Shown here one piece after another: positions 1 to 12,109 of a stretch of 64,000 nucleotides of DNA (position 1 is the first letter of the stretch; every line of letters starts with the position of its first letter). Below the pieces are notes generated by a model, which was not told where the DNA came from, did not search any database, and saw only the letters and a list, made by a program, of their open reading frames with translations. A program made the position numbers and the translations under genes. The stretch comes from Aphelocoma coerulescens. Its lineage: Eukaryota > Chordata > Aves > Passeriformes > Corvidae. The DNA lies in assembly GCF_041296385.1 (NCBI RefSeq), contig NC_091015.1, forward strand, positions 56,486,345 to 56,550,344, read 5' to 3'.

Positions 1-2835
1 GGAGGTGCTGCTTTAGCTCTGTTTGGGGTTGTGCAGGAGAGTGGCTCATCTGCTCTTTGAGGGTGTCCTGGGCTACTCTCAAAAGGAATACAGGTATAAA
101 AAAAGAGGGAATCTTTGTGTGAAGGCACTTTTGTGTCCTTCTCAGCAGAGGCAGTCTATGATTGCAGCATGAATTGTTGTGAAAAGATGGACTACTTGCC
201 CCTGTATAACCTGAGTGGGTGGGCAGGAGATCAGCTTATGCCCTCCTCTGCCTGTCAATTCCCTTTGGGCTCGCTCCATGGCTTCTCACTTGTCCCACTG
301 CCAGGCTGTGACTTGCAGGGACCTCATAGACACGAAAGGATTGTCCAAATGATGCCTGTTCTCATTAAATGTTACAGCCAGAACTCTAATCACAATTCTT
401 TCATTGCTATTGCCCCTTAGTATCTTCTCCACCCACAAGAAAAGTTAATGCTAGAGGTGCTCACAGAGATTGATAACACTAATATCCTATTAATTGCCTG
501 TTAACATTCCCTAATGACATTTTTGTAATTATTTTAATTGGTGTTGCTAAAAAGAATAACAATGAGCCCCTAATGCTTGTTGGTGTTTGGTTTAAGCCAG
601 TGCCTTACAGATGGCTCAGTCCTTTTAATGAATGGAGACTTTTCTTAGAATTTTTTGGAGTTGTAGTCACTTTCACCGTATCTCTATATCTGGTGAATAC
701 CTTTTCTTTTTCCCAAACTCACAATGATCCTAAGAAATTCCAAGTAAATGTGAAATCCTGGGATCCAGATGGATCTCCCATTCTCATTACAACAGCCATA
801 ATCACATTTCTTTTTTTATGCAGTCACACACAGCTGCCAAGCCAAGATGGGGACAGTTAACTTGCAAGAACTTCAGAAGGCTTTCCCCAAACATGCAATG
901 GAGCAAAAGCAACGAAAAGAGCAGATATGGGAAGAAAGAACAGATCTAATTTGATGTTTTGGTCTAGCATGAGCCAGAGCATGAAAGAGGCCAGATGAAT
1001 GTTTTTCTTTCTTCACTGACATGGAAGCAGGGATGTCCTACCACCGATGGGGTGTTTCTGGATCCTCACCCACACATTCAGCCAGGTAATCTTCTCCCCA
1101 AGCAGTTAGAGCACCTCTGCTCTCACTGACATGTATCTGCCTGTGCAGGTAACACACCATGATTTGGAGCCTTTGAGACTGGGCAGGTGATTTCCTTACT
1201 ATTTCATCACACACTGCTGCTCTGGGATACATGGCTTATGCAAGTATGATTCTCACTGGGCTCCCTCCTAGAGATTCTCCTTTGTGTTTCTTACTGTGTT
1301 ATTTTTCTGGATCTGAAAATAACTTCAGTCTGGGTGAAGGGGAAATTGCAAGCTGAAGTAATGCCTCTAGAAATGTTGCTATTTTCAACTTTCCAGGTTG
1401 AAAATGTTTCAGCCAGGGTCATTACAGGAAGCACACTAGGAATAATTGCAGGAGAGGCCTGAGCAAGCATATGATATGTGTTTTAATTTGAGCTGACCTC
1501 ACGTTGTGCAGGAATATAAAATAATAAAAAATACACTGAAATGCCACTGTGACCTTTCTGCTTCCAGTCTGCTTGTCTTTCCTGCTGGTAAATGGGCAGC
1601 TAGGAGCAGGAAGGGGCCAAGGGCCAATGGAGATTGAGAGAGCTATTGGGGCATTTAGCAGCTTTGAGGACACGAGAGAGCAGAGGCAAAATAGGAGAGC
1701 CTACTGCACCCAGCAAACGATGCTCACCATGGCACCCTACCCAGGAAAGCCTGCAAGGATGTGGCACCCACAAGAAACTGGGATGTGGCTGGCCATGTGT
1801 GGAACTCATGCCAAGGGTACAGTATGTGCAAGGAAGCAAAGGAATTGTGTCCCAAGGGGCAGCCTCCCCACACTGGTCCCTCTCCAGCCCCGTGCCTGCA
1901 CCCCATCTCCAGCTCACAGAGAGGACCTGCTTGACTCAGAGCATCATGTTACAGGTGTTAACACGGGGACTTGCTCCTGGGAAAGAGGAATAAAAATTTC
2001 ATGTAATTTGAGCAGAAATTTCAAGCCATCAGTAGCACAGCACCGAATAGGAAGGAAAATGAATATGAGATCCTGCTGGTTGCAGGGACCTGCGGGAGCT
2101 GAGGCCCATCTCTCCAGCGCTTTCTTTATTTCCCTGGCTTGGCAATCTAGCAATTGCCCAAAGGCTAATTAGGCACCTCAATTTTCCATTTTGTGAGCAG
2201 CATCATAGTAAGGATTCAGGGAGAAGCAATATCAAGAATTTCTTCACAAACAGTTAAAGCCTTTCCTCTGCATTAAGTGCCTGAAAACAACTGGGAGCAA
2301 ACCCTAGGGCTGAACTGACTCACCTAAGTGAACCTAGCAGAATAAAAGCTGCCCCTCCCTTCTCTGCTACTCTTCAGAGATCCTCTACAAATCCGAAAAC
2401 TTTTGGAGGCAGAAAGTTTTCAAATCCAAGTTCTCAAATTTTAGAGGGAAAGGCAGCATCTCACAAATACAGGAAAAATACGCAGAATTTGCATTCAGGC
2501 CGTTGCTTGAGTTTCAGACAGCCCCAAAACACAGTCACTCTGCTCTGAGGCAGTGGGTCAGTTCATGAGGCACCCACTTACATACAGCTACAAGGTAGCT
2601 GCATTTTTCATTATTTTTTTTAATGCTCTCACCATACTTTCATATCTTTTCTCTATTTCTCCCTCTCCTTCTTCCAGTGTCACCTGATAGAGCAGATCCT
2701 GTATCAAGTGGGAGTGAGTCAGCATTCAGTTCAATGCTGATCAGAAGGATTCACAGTCAGATAAAACAAACAAGGACTCATTCCTGATAAAATGCCAGTA
2801 CAGCGTAAAACACCCTAATGCCATCGATTTCTTAC
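1..2835 (-). other. AOAH: AOAH intron 5 (partial)
   Basis: This non-coding stretch lies downstream of exon 5 and runs off the left edge. I see no exon on either strand that fits AOAH. A 207-codon plus-strand frame at 1549-2172 lies in a locally GC-richer, stop-poor patch and overlaps long frames in other registers, so I treat it as chance. Confidence 0.7.
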
Positions 2836-2895
2836 CAGGTCCTTGGAAGTCTTCATAATTCTTTTTGCTTTTCTTATTGCAGTATTTAGTCCCAC
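2836..2895 (-). CDS. AOAH: AOAH coding exon 5 (linker before large subunit)
   Basis: This 60-bp phase-0 exon encodes residues 138-157, VGLNTAIRKAKRIMKTSKDL. The acceptor is CTCTCCTAG|GTGGGAC and the donor GACCTG|GTAAGAAAT. It aligns without gaps to human AOAH ETWKFTLQKARQIVKKSPIL as I recall it, keeping KA, I, K, S and the closing L as well as the basic character. It links the saposin small subunit to the site where the precursor is cut, and the large catalytic subunit begins shortly after. The next expected exon (human KYSRSGSDICSLPVLAKI region) was looked for in 1-2835 and not found, so it is probably beyond the left edge. Confidence 0.85.
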
Positions 2896-5800
2896 CTAGG
2901 AGAGCAAGAACAAAATGAAAAACAACCAAATCAGCCTCACAGTATCCTACCGACTTTTCTCCCCATTTCCTACGATTTTTTTTCTATTTTAATATCAGTC
3001 ACAGCACAGACATGATGTATGAGCCCACAAACTCCTCATCAGTTACTTTTTATTGGACTAACAATCAATTATCCAGTCACCTTCTATGAAACTCCAGTTG
3101 CAAGAGTTCATTTATTTTGCTCCAGGGCATCATTTATTTCCCAAGGAAAAGTCCAGATCAGCTGAAGAGCTGAAATTCATATCCTGACTGCACAGCCTGA
3201 GCTGCAGAGGACATACTTCTCTGGTGACTCCTCCTGAAGGAAAGCTCATCCATTAGAAGGCTAAAAGAGGGTATAACTCATGTAATGTCAGTCTGACTTG
3301 CTGTGGAAGGGTACAGAGGAAATATTTGCTCTTGCATGGATAAGGGTTATACTCAGCTGAGGTTCTTCCCAGCAGGGGAACCTGGCATGCAGGGAGGTAC
3401 AAAGCAGGGAATAGTTTGGAAGGAAAATCTCCTGCTTAGGATCTAGGAAGGTTAGCTTTTTATTCTGGAAATACCTGCCCTGGAGGCCAAGCTCTTGCTG
3501 ACAGTGGCAAGATAGTTTTTCTGTTGGGTGCATACCAACTTGTGCTGAAGAGGCATTTTGGGATACCTCCATAATGTGGATACTTATACCTACGTAGAAA
3601 GAAAGAGTAGGAGAAGTATTCCAAGAAAAGATCTTGGAGAGGCATCATCAGGTTGGCCATCATAAGGCCACAGGTTACAAATAAGTCAGCTACTAGTGAT
3701 ACACAAAAAATTCCTGAAATCCCTTTGCACACAAGCTCTTTAAAGGAGCAGGGGAAATTTTGTGCAAGGGGCACCATCCACGAGTGTGAGGGACAGCCAA
3801 GGACCAGCTCTGCTGGCAGCAGGAGGACAGATGTGCCGTGTGTGCTGCAGCAAGGCTGTGGTCAAGTGCACCCTGACGGCTGCTTTGCCATGGCCAGGAA
3901 CTGCCAAACACTGCCATGGCCTTGCTCTCCAGGCCTTCCTCAAGGCTCTGCCATTGCAAAAACCTCAACAAATACGTTTTTGTGGCCCGTTGAGATCCAC
4001 AGCCCTGGGTGCTGCCTGCCTAAATGTTGAGGCATAGGCAACAGGCAGGGGATGTTTCTGCACTGTGCTATTAGGTCTTAAGAAATTTGTCTTGTATCAC
4101 AACCCAGAAAGATCACACTGCTTCTCCTGCCACAAGGACTCTTCCCAGTCATGGAGATGAGGAGATGCCCCAGATATGCTCATGCAGTCCGAAATATTTA
4201 ACAACTGTTTAACAACTCTGATGAACAGCGCTTTCAAAATTTGGCCACATTTTTCCATAAGAAAGGAAGTTCTCACAACTTCCATTTAGGGAAAAAAAAA
4301 AAGAGAAGAGACAGTCAGAGGAGTCTGGGAGGGTCAGCATAACACCAATGTGCTCCCTCCTGCTGCTCCATTTTCAATTCAGGACAATATTCTTGTATCT
4401 CAGTGATGACAATTCCCATATGTTGTGCTGCATTTATTAGGCCACTTTTGAAAACAGCCATATCTGTGAGGAGTACTTATGTGATGACCTCTGTCCTTCC
4501 CTTCAGCATGAGGAAGGCTGACAGCACTGCCTGTTTGTTCTCTTTCAGCAGGAATAAATACTTATGTTCTGTAGGCTTTGAGAATTGGCAAAAAAACCCC
4601 AACCCTAAAATAAAAAAGGATATAAAAATCAATTATTTTTGAAAAGGGTTCAAATGGGAAAAAAAAAAAATCCAGAGTATCACAAACATGTCAGCACCTG
4701 GTTTCTGCTCAAAGTTGTTAGTGGGGACAAACTGTTCTGTCTGAAAATGACCTGCTATCAGTCCCTCCTCCAGCCCAGCCTAAGGACGCTACTGCTGGCC
4801 TAACATCATCTGGGTCTGAGGGCTCTGAGGTAAAGTCAGCACAAATTTATATATATTTATCTGGATAGAGCTACAGGAACTCAGCAAGGGAGAAAACAGG
4901 TATGCTTCAGCAAGTGCTATTATTACAGCATTTGGAAAAAAATGAAGTCCCTCGTGTGATGGCACCTTACTGAACAGCAGCATGCCAGCTTAGAATATTA
5001 AAGCAGATTTAATTTTTATTTAAAGTAATCACTGCCAACATTTTTGTGCTGGGGATAAAACTTAGCATGTCATTATAATTGATTTAGGAAGTGATCAAAG
5101 CAAATTAATTAACCGTGATATCCAAGGGTCAAAATTTTATGGTGAACAACACAAAGGGATATGGATGAATAAGCATGAGCAGCAAGCAACACAGACTTCT
5201 AAGTTGCTGGGATTTAGTATATGTGCCACATTAATATACGTAGTTAATATATGTTTAATTCATGGTGTCTATAATCTTCTAAAAATCAGGGTATGTGACA
5301 AATAGATGAGAGAAGCTAGCAATGAGCCAAGACATTGTTTTCTAGTTTCTTCCCCCTGGGCATCTGCTGTCCCCAAAACCAATCATGCATCTTACATTTG
5401 CCATAGCTGTGTCGTACAATACCAGCTGCTGTCATTTCTGCAATAAAATTACTTGACAGGCAGATGTGAAAAATGGCTTGAAATTGAGTATAATAGAAGG
5501 AAAATTCCCAGAGAGGTAGGACTTATCAATCCTTTTCTGCTGGGCAGGGTAGGAGAGACCTTTCTTGCTCACAGCAGCAGCACATGAGAAATGCAGCAGC
5601 CTATGAGAAACAGCTACAGGAATATTGCACTTGGAAAGCAGAAAAAAAGGGAGGAAAGGCTGGACTGGCCTTGCATGTAGAAAATCTTCTCTCTGAAGCA
5701 CTACAGTTACACCTTCTCTCACTTCACAACTTACTTCAGCCAAGACTCCAGGCTGGGCTGCGAAAGACTGGCAGATGAAACATCCACGGGGAAGAAAACA

Positions 5801-8800
5801 CTCCTGGTTTCACGGGTCACCTGTAATCCCTGGCTGACACCAGCATGTCAAGCCTGCCACCGAAGGCCATACTGCCCATACAACCTCTCCTGCTGCATCT
5901 TGGCTAGCAAGGAGCCTCCTCTCTTTCCCACAGCATGAGAACACCACCAAGGAGGGTTCAGCATCTGATGGATGAGTTCCTGGGGAGCAGCCAGCACCAT
6001 CCACCCCAACTGGAGCAGCCCTGCCGCCCTGTGTGCGCAAGATATCCAACCATGGATGGGGCTGAGGGTGGGGCATCACTGGTTTTTCATTCACTGCTTT
6101 CTTTCAGTGTTCTCCACAGAGACCATGCATTCCCAGTAATGATTTATTTTTTGGCAAACAGATGTATTTCTCATTGTAAACAAATGCACAAACCAACTCT
6201 AATTCTCTCTCATTTATCATCCTTGTTAGCCAGCTTTTTCCCAGGAGACCAGATATTTACAAAACATTCCAAGTTTCCCTTCTAACTCATTGTCATCCTT
6301 TAACCAAGAATACCAAGATAGCAAAATTCTGCAAAGCTTGTTTAATAGTACAGATAAAAGTGGGATTTGTTCATGAGCAACACTTCCTGGTCCTCACAGT
6401 TGTGTCTGCCACCCTCCCACACCAAATATCTCTCTGCCCGTGGGTCACCCAAGACTTGTTTTCAAGGGTCCTTCTGCCTGAGACAGCTTCTACATTGGCA
6501 TGGCACAGCTGCACACACAACCCTGCAAACCCTGTGCCACCCTATTTCCCTTGGATTTATGTGGTGGAATGTTGGGGTTGTGTGATTTGACTTTTTGGGG
6601 TTGTTTGGGTTTTCGATTTAGGTAGGGTTTATTTTATTTTATTTTCTGCCAGTGAAGTGGAGCAGAGGAAATGCAGAGAAACAAGTAAAAGAGGAGGAAC
6701 TAGTGCTCAAACTGTGCCTTCTGCTATTACCTGTCTATAAGTAGTTTCTTCAGGGCTTTGTTCTGGCTGCAGCAGAAAAAACTGACACTTCAGTAGATTT
6801 TAGGGGTTTCCAAAAACAAAGGCTAAAAGGAGGGCATCTTGCTCCACAGGACCTAGTCTGCCTCCCAGATGCTTGTTTCACAGCTTGTGGTCTCAAAAGA
6901 AGGAAACAGGTCCCAGTCACAAGGTCTACCTTTGACTGGAAACCTGCTCTTAATCAGGAATGCAGAAGTACCCCCACCCTGGAGTTTGGTTCTGTCTCAC
7001 CTCCCAGAAAGAAGCTCACATTTTTACAGAGAAAGACAAATGAGAGAAAACAGCAGGAGTATTTTTATTTTACTAAACCCCAAAAGATTACTTTTTTCCA
7101 CCCAGAATTGGTTGGCTCCTACTTTGTCAAACTGCATGCTGGCCACAGTAATGTCCATGAAGGATGTGGCTTCTGCTTTCTACAAAGTCAGTGAAAAGAC
7201 CTGATTGAGAGTACATGAATGAGCAAGAATGCCTGTGGCAGTGATACTTATTTTGGCAAGATAAAATGACAAGAACATAAATATGTATATTATTACTGAT
7301 GTAAAATGGCTTCCACGAAAATCCTATTGATGGAGATTAAGCCAAAATGTACAGCCAAAAGGTTTCTGATAATCTGGAGCAGAAAAGTGATGGGAAGCAG
7401 AATAGGCACCCTGAAAGGCATGAAGAAGGAGTACAAACTGCTTCCAACACAGACTGTTTTAGTCATTGCTAGAGCATGACCACAGTGCTGAAGTTGAGCC
7501 ATTATTCTAGCCCCAAAAAAATCAATTAAAGTATTGCCATTTAACCAAACAGGCCAGCTGGCTTAAAACAATCTAGAGACAAGCTGATATTAATCTCCTG
7601 AAAATCTATTTGTTCCCAGGGCCAGAAAGGAAACTTGGTAGGCAGTGCCTAAAACCCGTCACCCTATTTCAGCCCTTTTCACTCACTAGAGGAACATCCC
7701 TGCATTACACGACCTAGTGCAGAAAGTCCTCCAATATATGATCTGATAAACATTTTGGCTAAAACATTATCCTGTCATCCTAAACCAGCTATCTTGGATG
7801 CCTGTACTCCTGCCAGTGTTTTGGAGTGATGCTGCAGCCCATATTAGAATATCTGCTGTTGATGTGGCTTAAACCACAAAGCATATTACAGCAGCTTCAG
7901 ATACCGTCCAGTTTTCAGCCAGCTTTAGTAGCCTTCACTTTTGATGTGCCCTATTTGTTTGTCTCATTACTTGAAGGAGTCCCCAGTGTTTCCACCCTCA
8001 TACTAAAGGGCAGAGGAGAACCTCTGCTCTGCTCTCCAAGCCACTGGTGGCAGGAAGGGGCTCACAGGACCCCTTACAAGGGACATCATTTCACACGGTC
8101 ATGCCGGTGATCCAGGAGCTGCAAGGGCCCCTTCCAATCTTCCACAGCAACATCAGAGGTCTGCTCCTGAAACTGCCTCCCAGCAGAGCAGCCCACCTTG
8201 GCCAAGCCCCAGCAACAGGGGGCTGCCCTTGCCCAGGCTGGATGTCCTCCAGCTCTGTGCTGAGAGCACTGAGCTCCATGAGAACGGAGTAACATTTTTT
8301 ATTCATAATTAGAGCAAAGTCTTCCAGAATAATCATGGAGTGCTAATAGCTCCAGGCAGCTTGGCAAAAAAAATAATAATTTGGGCTAATTTGTCAGAGA
8401 CCAGGGAAGTATGTAAAATGATGCATGTATTATTTAAATGGATTGCAGTGTCTCTATTAAGTAGATAGTTTGAAAGACCTCTGAAGCAGGGGCTCTTCCT
8501 CCCTCAAAACACAACAACCTCACTAAAGCAACATTGCACAAACAGAAAAAAATAAACTAATGGTGAAAAAAGCAGATGCACGTTGATATATTCCACCTTA
8601 AAGGCAATTAAAACCTTTGACATTATACTGCCTTCCAAGGACAGGTAATGCTATTTCTTTCATTCCCTTTGCCAGTACAAATATGATACTAATTCTGGGA
8701 AAATGGGCATCCAAAAGTCTAAATGAATAAGTGAAGTACCTGAAAATCAATAGAGTTGAACAGAACAGTCATTAGTATTAGAGTCTTGTTCAAACACTCA

Positions 8801-10848
8801 GCAGGGGACTGCGCCAACATTTGCAGACTCATAAAACCAAAGTGATCAATCAAATTACAAACTAAAGAAGCAAATGTGAGGTAAACTGCATTTTATGCAC
8901 CTGTGTCTCTGATTGTATATTAATTTTTTTCACCCATAATTCATTTTTACTCAGTCTGGCTTGTCACAGAGTTATTGTGGGCAATTTATCAGCCACTTGA
9001 GCATGAATTCTAAGCACTGCTCTTCTCCTCCCATCTCCTCATGCTCTCTCAGGGCACGAGGAGAGCCAAAAAGAAGGGCAGAGTCAGTGTAAAAAAATTG
9101 TTTTGTTGGTAGAGTTCTCTTACTCCTGATGAGAAACAAAAGCCTTGACAGAAAGGGATTTAAGTACCATTTGGAAGGGAAGAGGGTTTGCTTGAGCCAC
9201 TCACTCAGACAGACAGTCTCCAGGCCATGCAAAAAAGATTCCAAATTTTGTTAAAAAACCCAACCCAGAACTCCAGCACATTCAGCTGTTTTCCTTGCGG
9301 ACACTGCACTCACTGAAGTGGTTGCTGGAGGTAGAAGGAGTCAACACCTTGGTTCTACACCTGATCTGGGAGATAGGTAAGAGCTCACAAAGATGTGACA
9401 GCAACCCCACGAGTGGCATCCTTTCCCCTCTGTCTGATCAACCGAGCATTTCAACACAGGTGTTCTAATTTCTTCACAGGAGCCGCCTTGATTTAAACAG
9501 CCCCTCTCTCCAGACACCTAAGCCTAACTCCCTGCGCAGCCATGGAGAATCCATCCCTCTCTTTAAGTGCAGTTCATAGCCTGCACACCCTTTGACTTCA
9601 AGAGGTGCCCTGCACTTCTGACACCCAGTTCAAGATGGGGGATTTTGATGAGACCTGTTTGATGAAGTTTGGACACCCGATTGATTAAGTTTAGGCAATA
9701 TTCTGGTTGAGTTGAGTTAGTGTGGACCCCCTCTGCTGCTTACACTTGTCTTCTTTCACCCCTGTGTGGCTGCACACCCATAGATAGATCTCTATGTTGA
9801 CGTATCCTGGAGCATAGACTCACATCTGCTATAAACCAAGCGTTACTGTCATTCTTGGAAGGCAGGTGTTTCTCCAGACCTTAATATTGGCAGAATTAAA
9901 TCCATCTTGGATATGGACCGCAGGCCATTGAAGCCCATAAAAAGATTGCCCGATTTCAATGATTGCTGGACTAGACCCTGTGTGAAACATCTCATGCAGA
10001 CCTTTAGAAATCAAACATGCCTTTCTCCATCCAGACCCAGAGAAAAAGATTCCCAAAAATAGATGCTGAAGTGAATGGCTTGCTTTTCAACACTGCCAAA
10101 CAACCCCCACACTCACGGGTTTTAGTGTGACTGGAGATACATGATGGCCAGGAAGGAAAAAATTACTCACAACCAAAAGAATCCCAAAACAAACAGCACA
10201 TTTAGACACCTGTGCAGATATGTATATGTTTGAGTATAGCAAAGGTCTAGGATGTGCAATCAAGGACATGCAAGTGTTGTAGCAAGTAACTGTACATCAA
10301 AGAAACAGTGGTAATTAAATATGCTTTCAGCCTGTGGCAAAAGATAATGCACATTAGCTTAAACCTCTTGCACTGCAGACTAATCCAAGTCAAATAGCCC
10401 TGCATTTGCAGCAGGTAACTTGTGCCCACGCAGGCTTTCACAGCAGATCAGGCAATGTGGGGATCACTTGTCGTGCTGTGGTAACGTGGTGGCATAGATG
10501 AACCTCAGCTGAGTATCTGCTTTGGGGTTATCGTACTGCTGAACAATAAAGTCTGAGGAAAGGGGTATTTTTTTTTCCCTACTCTTCTTCTCTGACCCAG
10601 ACTGGTACTTGAGAATTTGGCCCTGTGACTCTCACGCTTCCTCAACCCAGTTGATGATGGTCCACACAGCTAATGTGTGTTAGGCACCTTTTGTTCAAAT
10701 GGATATTTTCTAAGAGTGTCCATGCTCTAAATGTTGAAGTTTATTTCCTAGACAATGCATGTGCTGTGGAAGCCTCTGAACTGCTCAGTTTCAGCTTGAA
10801 AGACATTCCACAATCAGTAGTTTTAAGAAAAGTGGGAAACCAACTCAC
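2896..10848 (-). other. AOAH: AOAH intron 4
   Basis: An intron of about 8 kb between exons 4 and 5. It is ordinary AT-rich unique sequence, with an (ATTTT)n-like patch near 6627-6647 and a homeodomain-site-rich patch near 8281-8460. I recognise no gene, RNA or large mobile element in it. Confidence 0.75.
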
Positions 10849-10948
10849 CTTTGGAGGAGAGTAGAGATGACAAAGCGGTTGTCCTGGATCCTGTTTACAC
10901 AGCCTCAAGGAATGGCAAACCACATCGGCATTCATTTCCCTGTCTATG
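10849..10948 (-). CDS. AOAH: AOAH coding exon 4 (end of saposin B-like domain)
   Basis: This 100-bp exon encodes residues 104(split)-137. It contains EMNADVVCHSLRLCKQDPGQ followed by PLCHLYSPPK, close to human MNADVVCHTLEFCKQNTGQPLCHLY. It supplies C115, C121 and C130, completing the saposin-type disulphide set. I place the acceptor at TTTCATTCAG|CATAGAC rather than at ACAG|GGAAATG nine bases downstream. The upstream site has the better pyrimidine tract and gives L-IDRE-MNAD, exactly as long as human L-LSAD-MNAD. Both sites keep frame. The donor is AAAG|GTGAGTTG, phase 0. Confidence 0.95.
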
Positions 10949-12048
10949 CTGAATGAAATGGTGCATAAACAAAGACTATTATGTTTTTCTGGGCTCCTGA
11001 AAGTAGAAGCTATTTCCATGGGAAACTAAATCTTCCCAACACCACACAATAATCTCAGCTCACTTCACCGTGGCCCATAACCACTGCTCAGTACCGCGTT
11101 GGGTTCTAATGATTTTCTGCCAGGACATCCTACTCAGCATTTAAAATTGGAACCCAGGATGATGAAAAAGGACTGTGCTTTACATACAGCACCTGAATCA
11201 AATGCATTATAACTATTCTGGTTTTTTAATCAATCATAAGCCTGACAAAGATTTAAAGGTTAAAGTTAATGCATATGCAATTTGGCACATATGAATGTTC
11301 AATCATTAACTCAACAAAATAACCAGAAATCCTTCAAAGATTCTTAACCTTTAACCACCAAGCATGAGTGCTAGGATTGTTTCTTTCTTTTTGGGACATA
11401 CCTCTGGGCTAATCAGGAATTAAATTAAAATGTTTGATTATATCACTTCTTAGTCCTGTAAGCACTTTGCAGTCCCTTGGCTAGTTTTAAAAACAAAAAT
11501 AAAAGCCCTGGGGAAGAAGAAGGTCTAGTAAAAGCTCTGTTAATTAAACTAAGAACTTTCAAAGAGGAATAAAATGACCTACATTTTATTTTTTTAATCA
11601 CTTAGATTAAATAGTAGGCTTCCCCAAGAGTGCACATCAAGGTCGGGGCTGAGAGCATGTAGGAGCTGACAATTAGAAAGCCTGATTAAAGGTAGAATGG
11701 AAAGCAAGAGCCAAGCAACAAGAGTGTGATTTTATAGAACCTGTCTCTCACACACGGGTTATTCAAATTCCTCCCTCAGCCAAATGAGCTGAATTTCAAA
11801 AGGTAATTGCATCAGGTGGGCCTGATCTGAGATTTAAATGGAATATCAAAATGGTTACCAGTGGCAGCCTGTGTTTATTCACTCAGGAACAGCTGTGCCA
11901 AATGCCAAACCAGAATCACTTTGAAGCATCTCTGCTTTAAAAATAATGTGATTTTAGGAGTGAAATCCCTCCACTTCAACCTGATAGCATATCTGTACAT
12001 ATCAAGAGCAAACAAAGCAAAAATCTGAGAGGACACAGCAATACTTAC
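10949..12048 (-). other. AOAH: AOAH intron 3
   Basis: An intron of 1.1 kb between exons 3 and 4. It is AT-rich, with many TAAT-type and ATTA-type motifs around 11221-11720 that look like a possible conserved non-coding element, although conservation cannot be tested here. Confidence 0.8.
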
Positions 12049-12109
12049 AGTTCAGCTATGTGTGGTCCATAAAGTTCAGCAAGCACGTAACAGAAACCTT
12101 GCAGTTTTT
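12049..12109 (-). CDS. AOAH: AOAH coding exon 3 (saposin B-like domain, middle)
   Basis: This small 61-bp exon encodes residues 84(split)-104(split): E-KLQGFCYVLAELYGPHIAE-L. The acceptor is TTTTTCTAG|AAAAAC and the donor GAACT|GTAAGTATT. Aligned with the human segment KLFLKTTCYLVIDKFGSDIIKLL as I recall it, it keeps CY, a hydrophobic/acidic helix pattern, G98 and the terminal L, but is clearly more divergent than its neighbours and about two residues shorter between KL and CY. Its two-base start completes the glutamate left by exon 2 and its two-base end is completed by the C opening exon 4. C90 is the fourth saposin cysteine. Confidence 0.9.

Noticed and set aside
1549..2172. 207-codon plus-strand open frame beginning with a hydrophobic, signal-like stretch
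   Set aside because: It lies in AOAH intron 5, antisense to the gene, in a stop-poor GC-richer patch with long frames in several registers. No recognisable domain or splice context; a frame of this length is only marginally unusual in 64 kb.
1..2835. Search for the next AOAH exon (CSLPVLAKI-like region)
   Set aside because: No minus-strand segment with matching residues and splice sites was found; the exon probably lies off the left edge.
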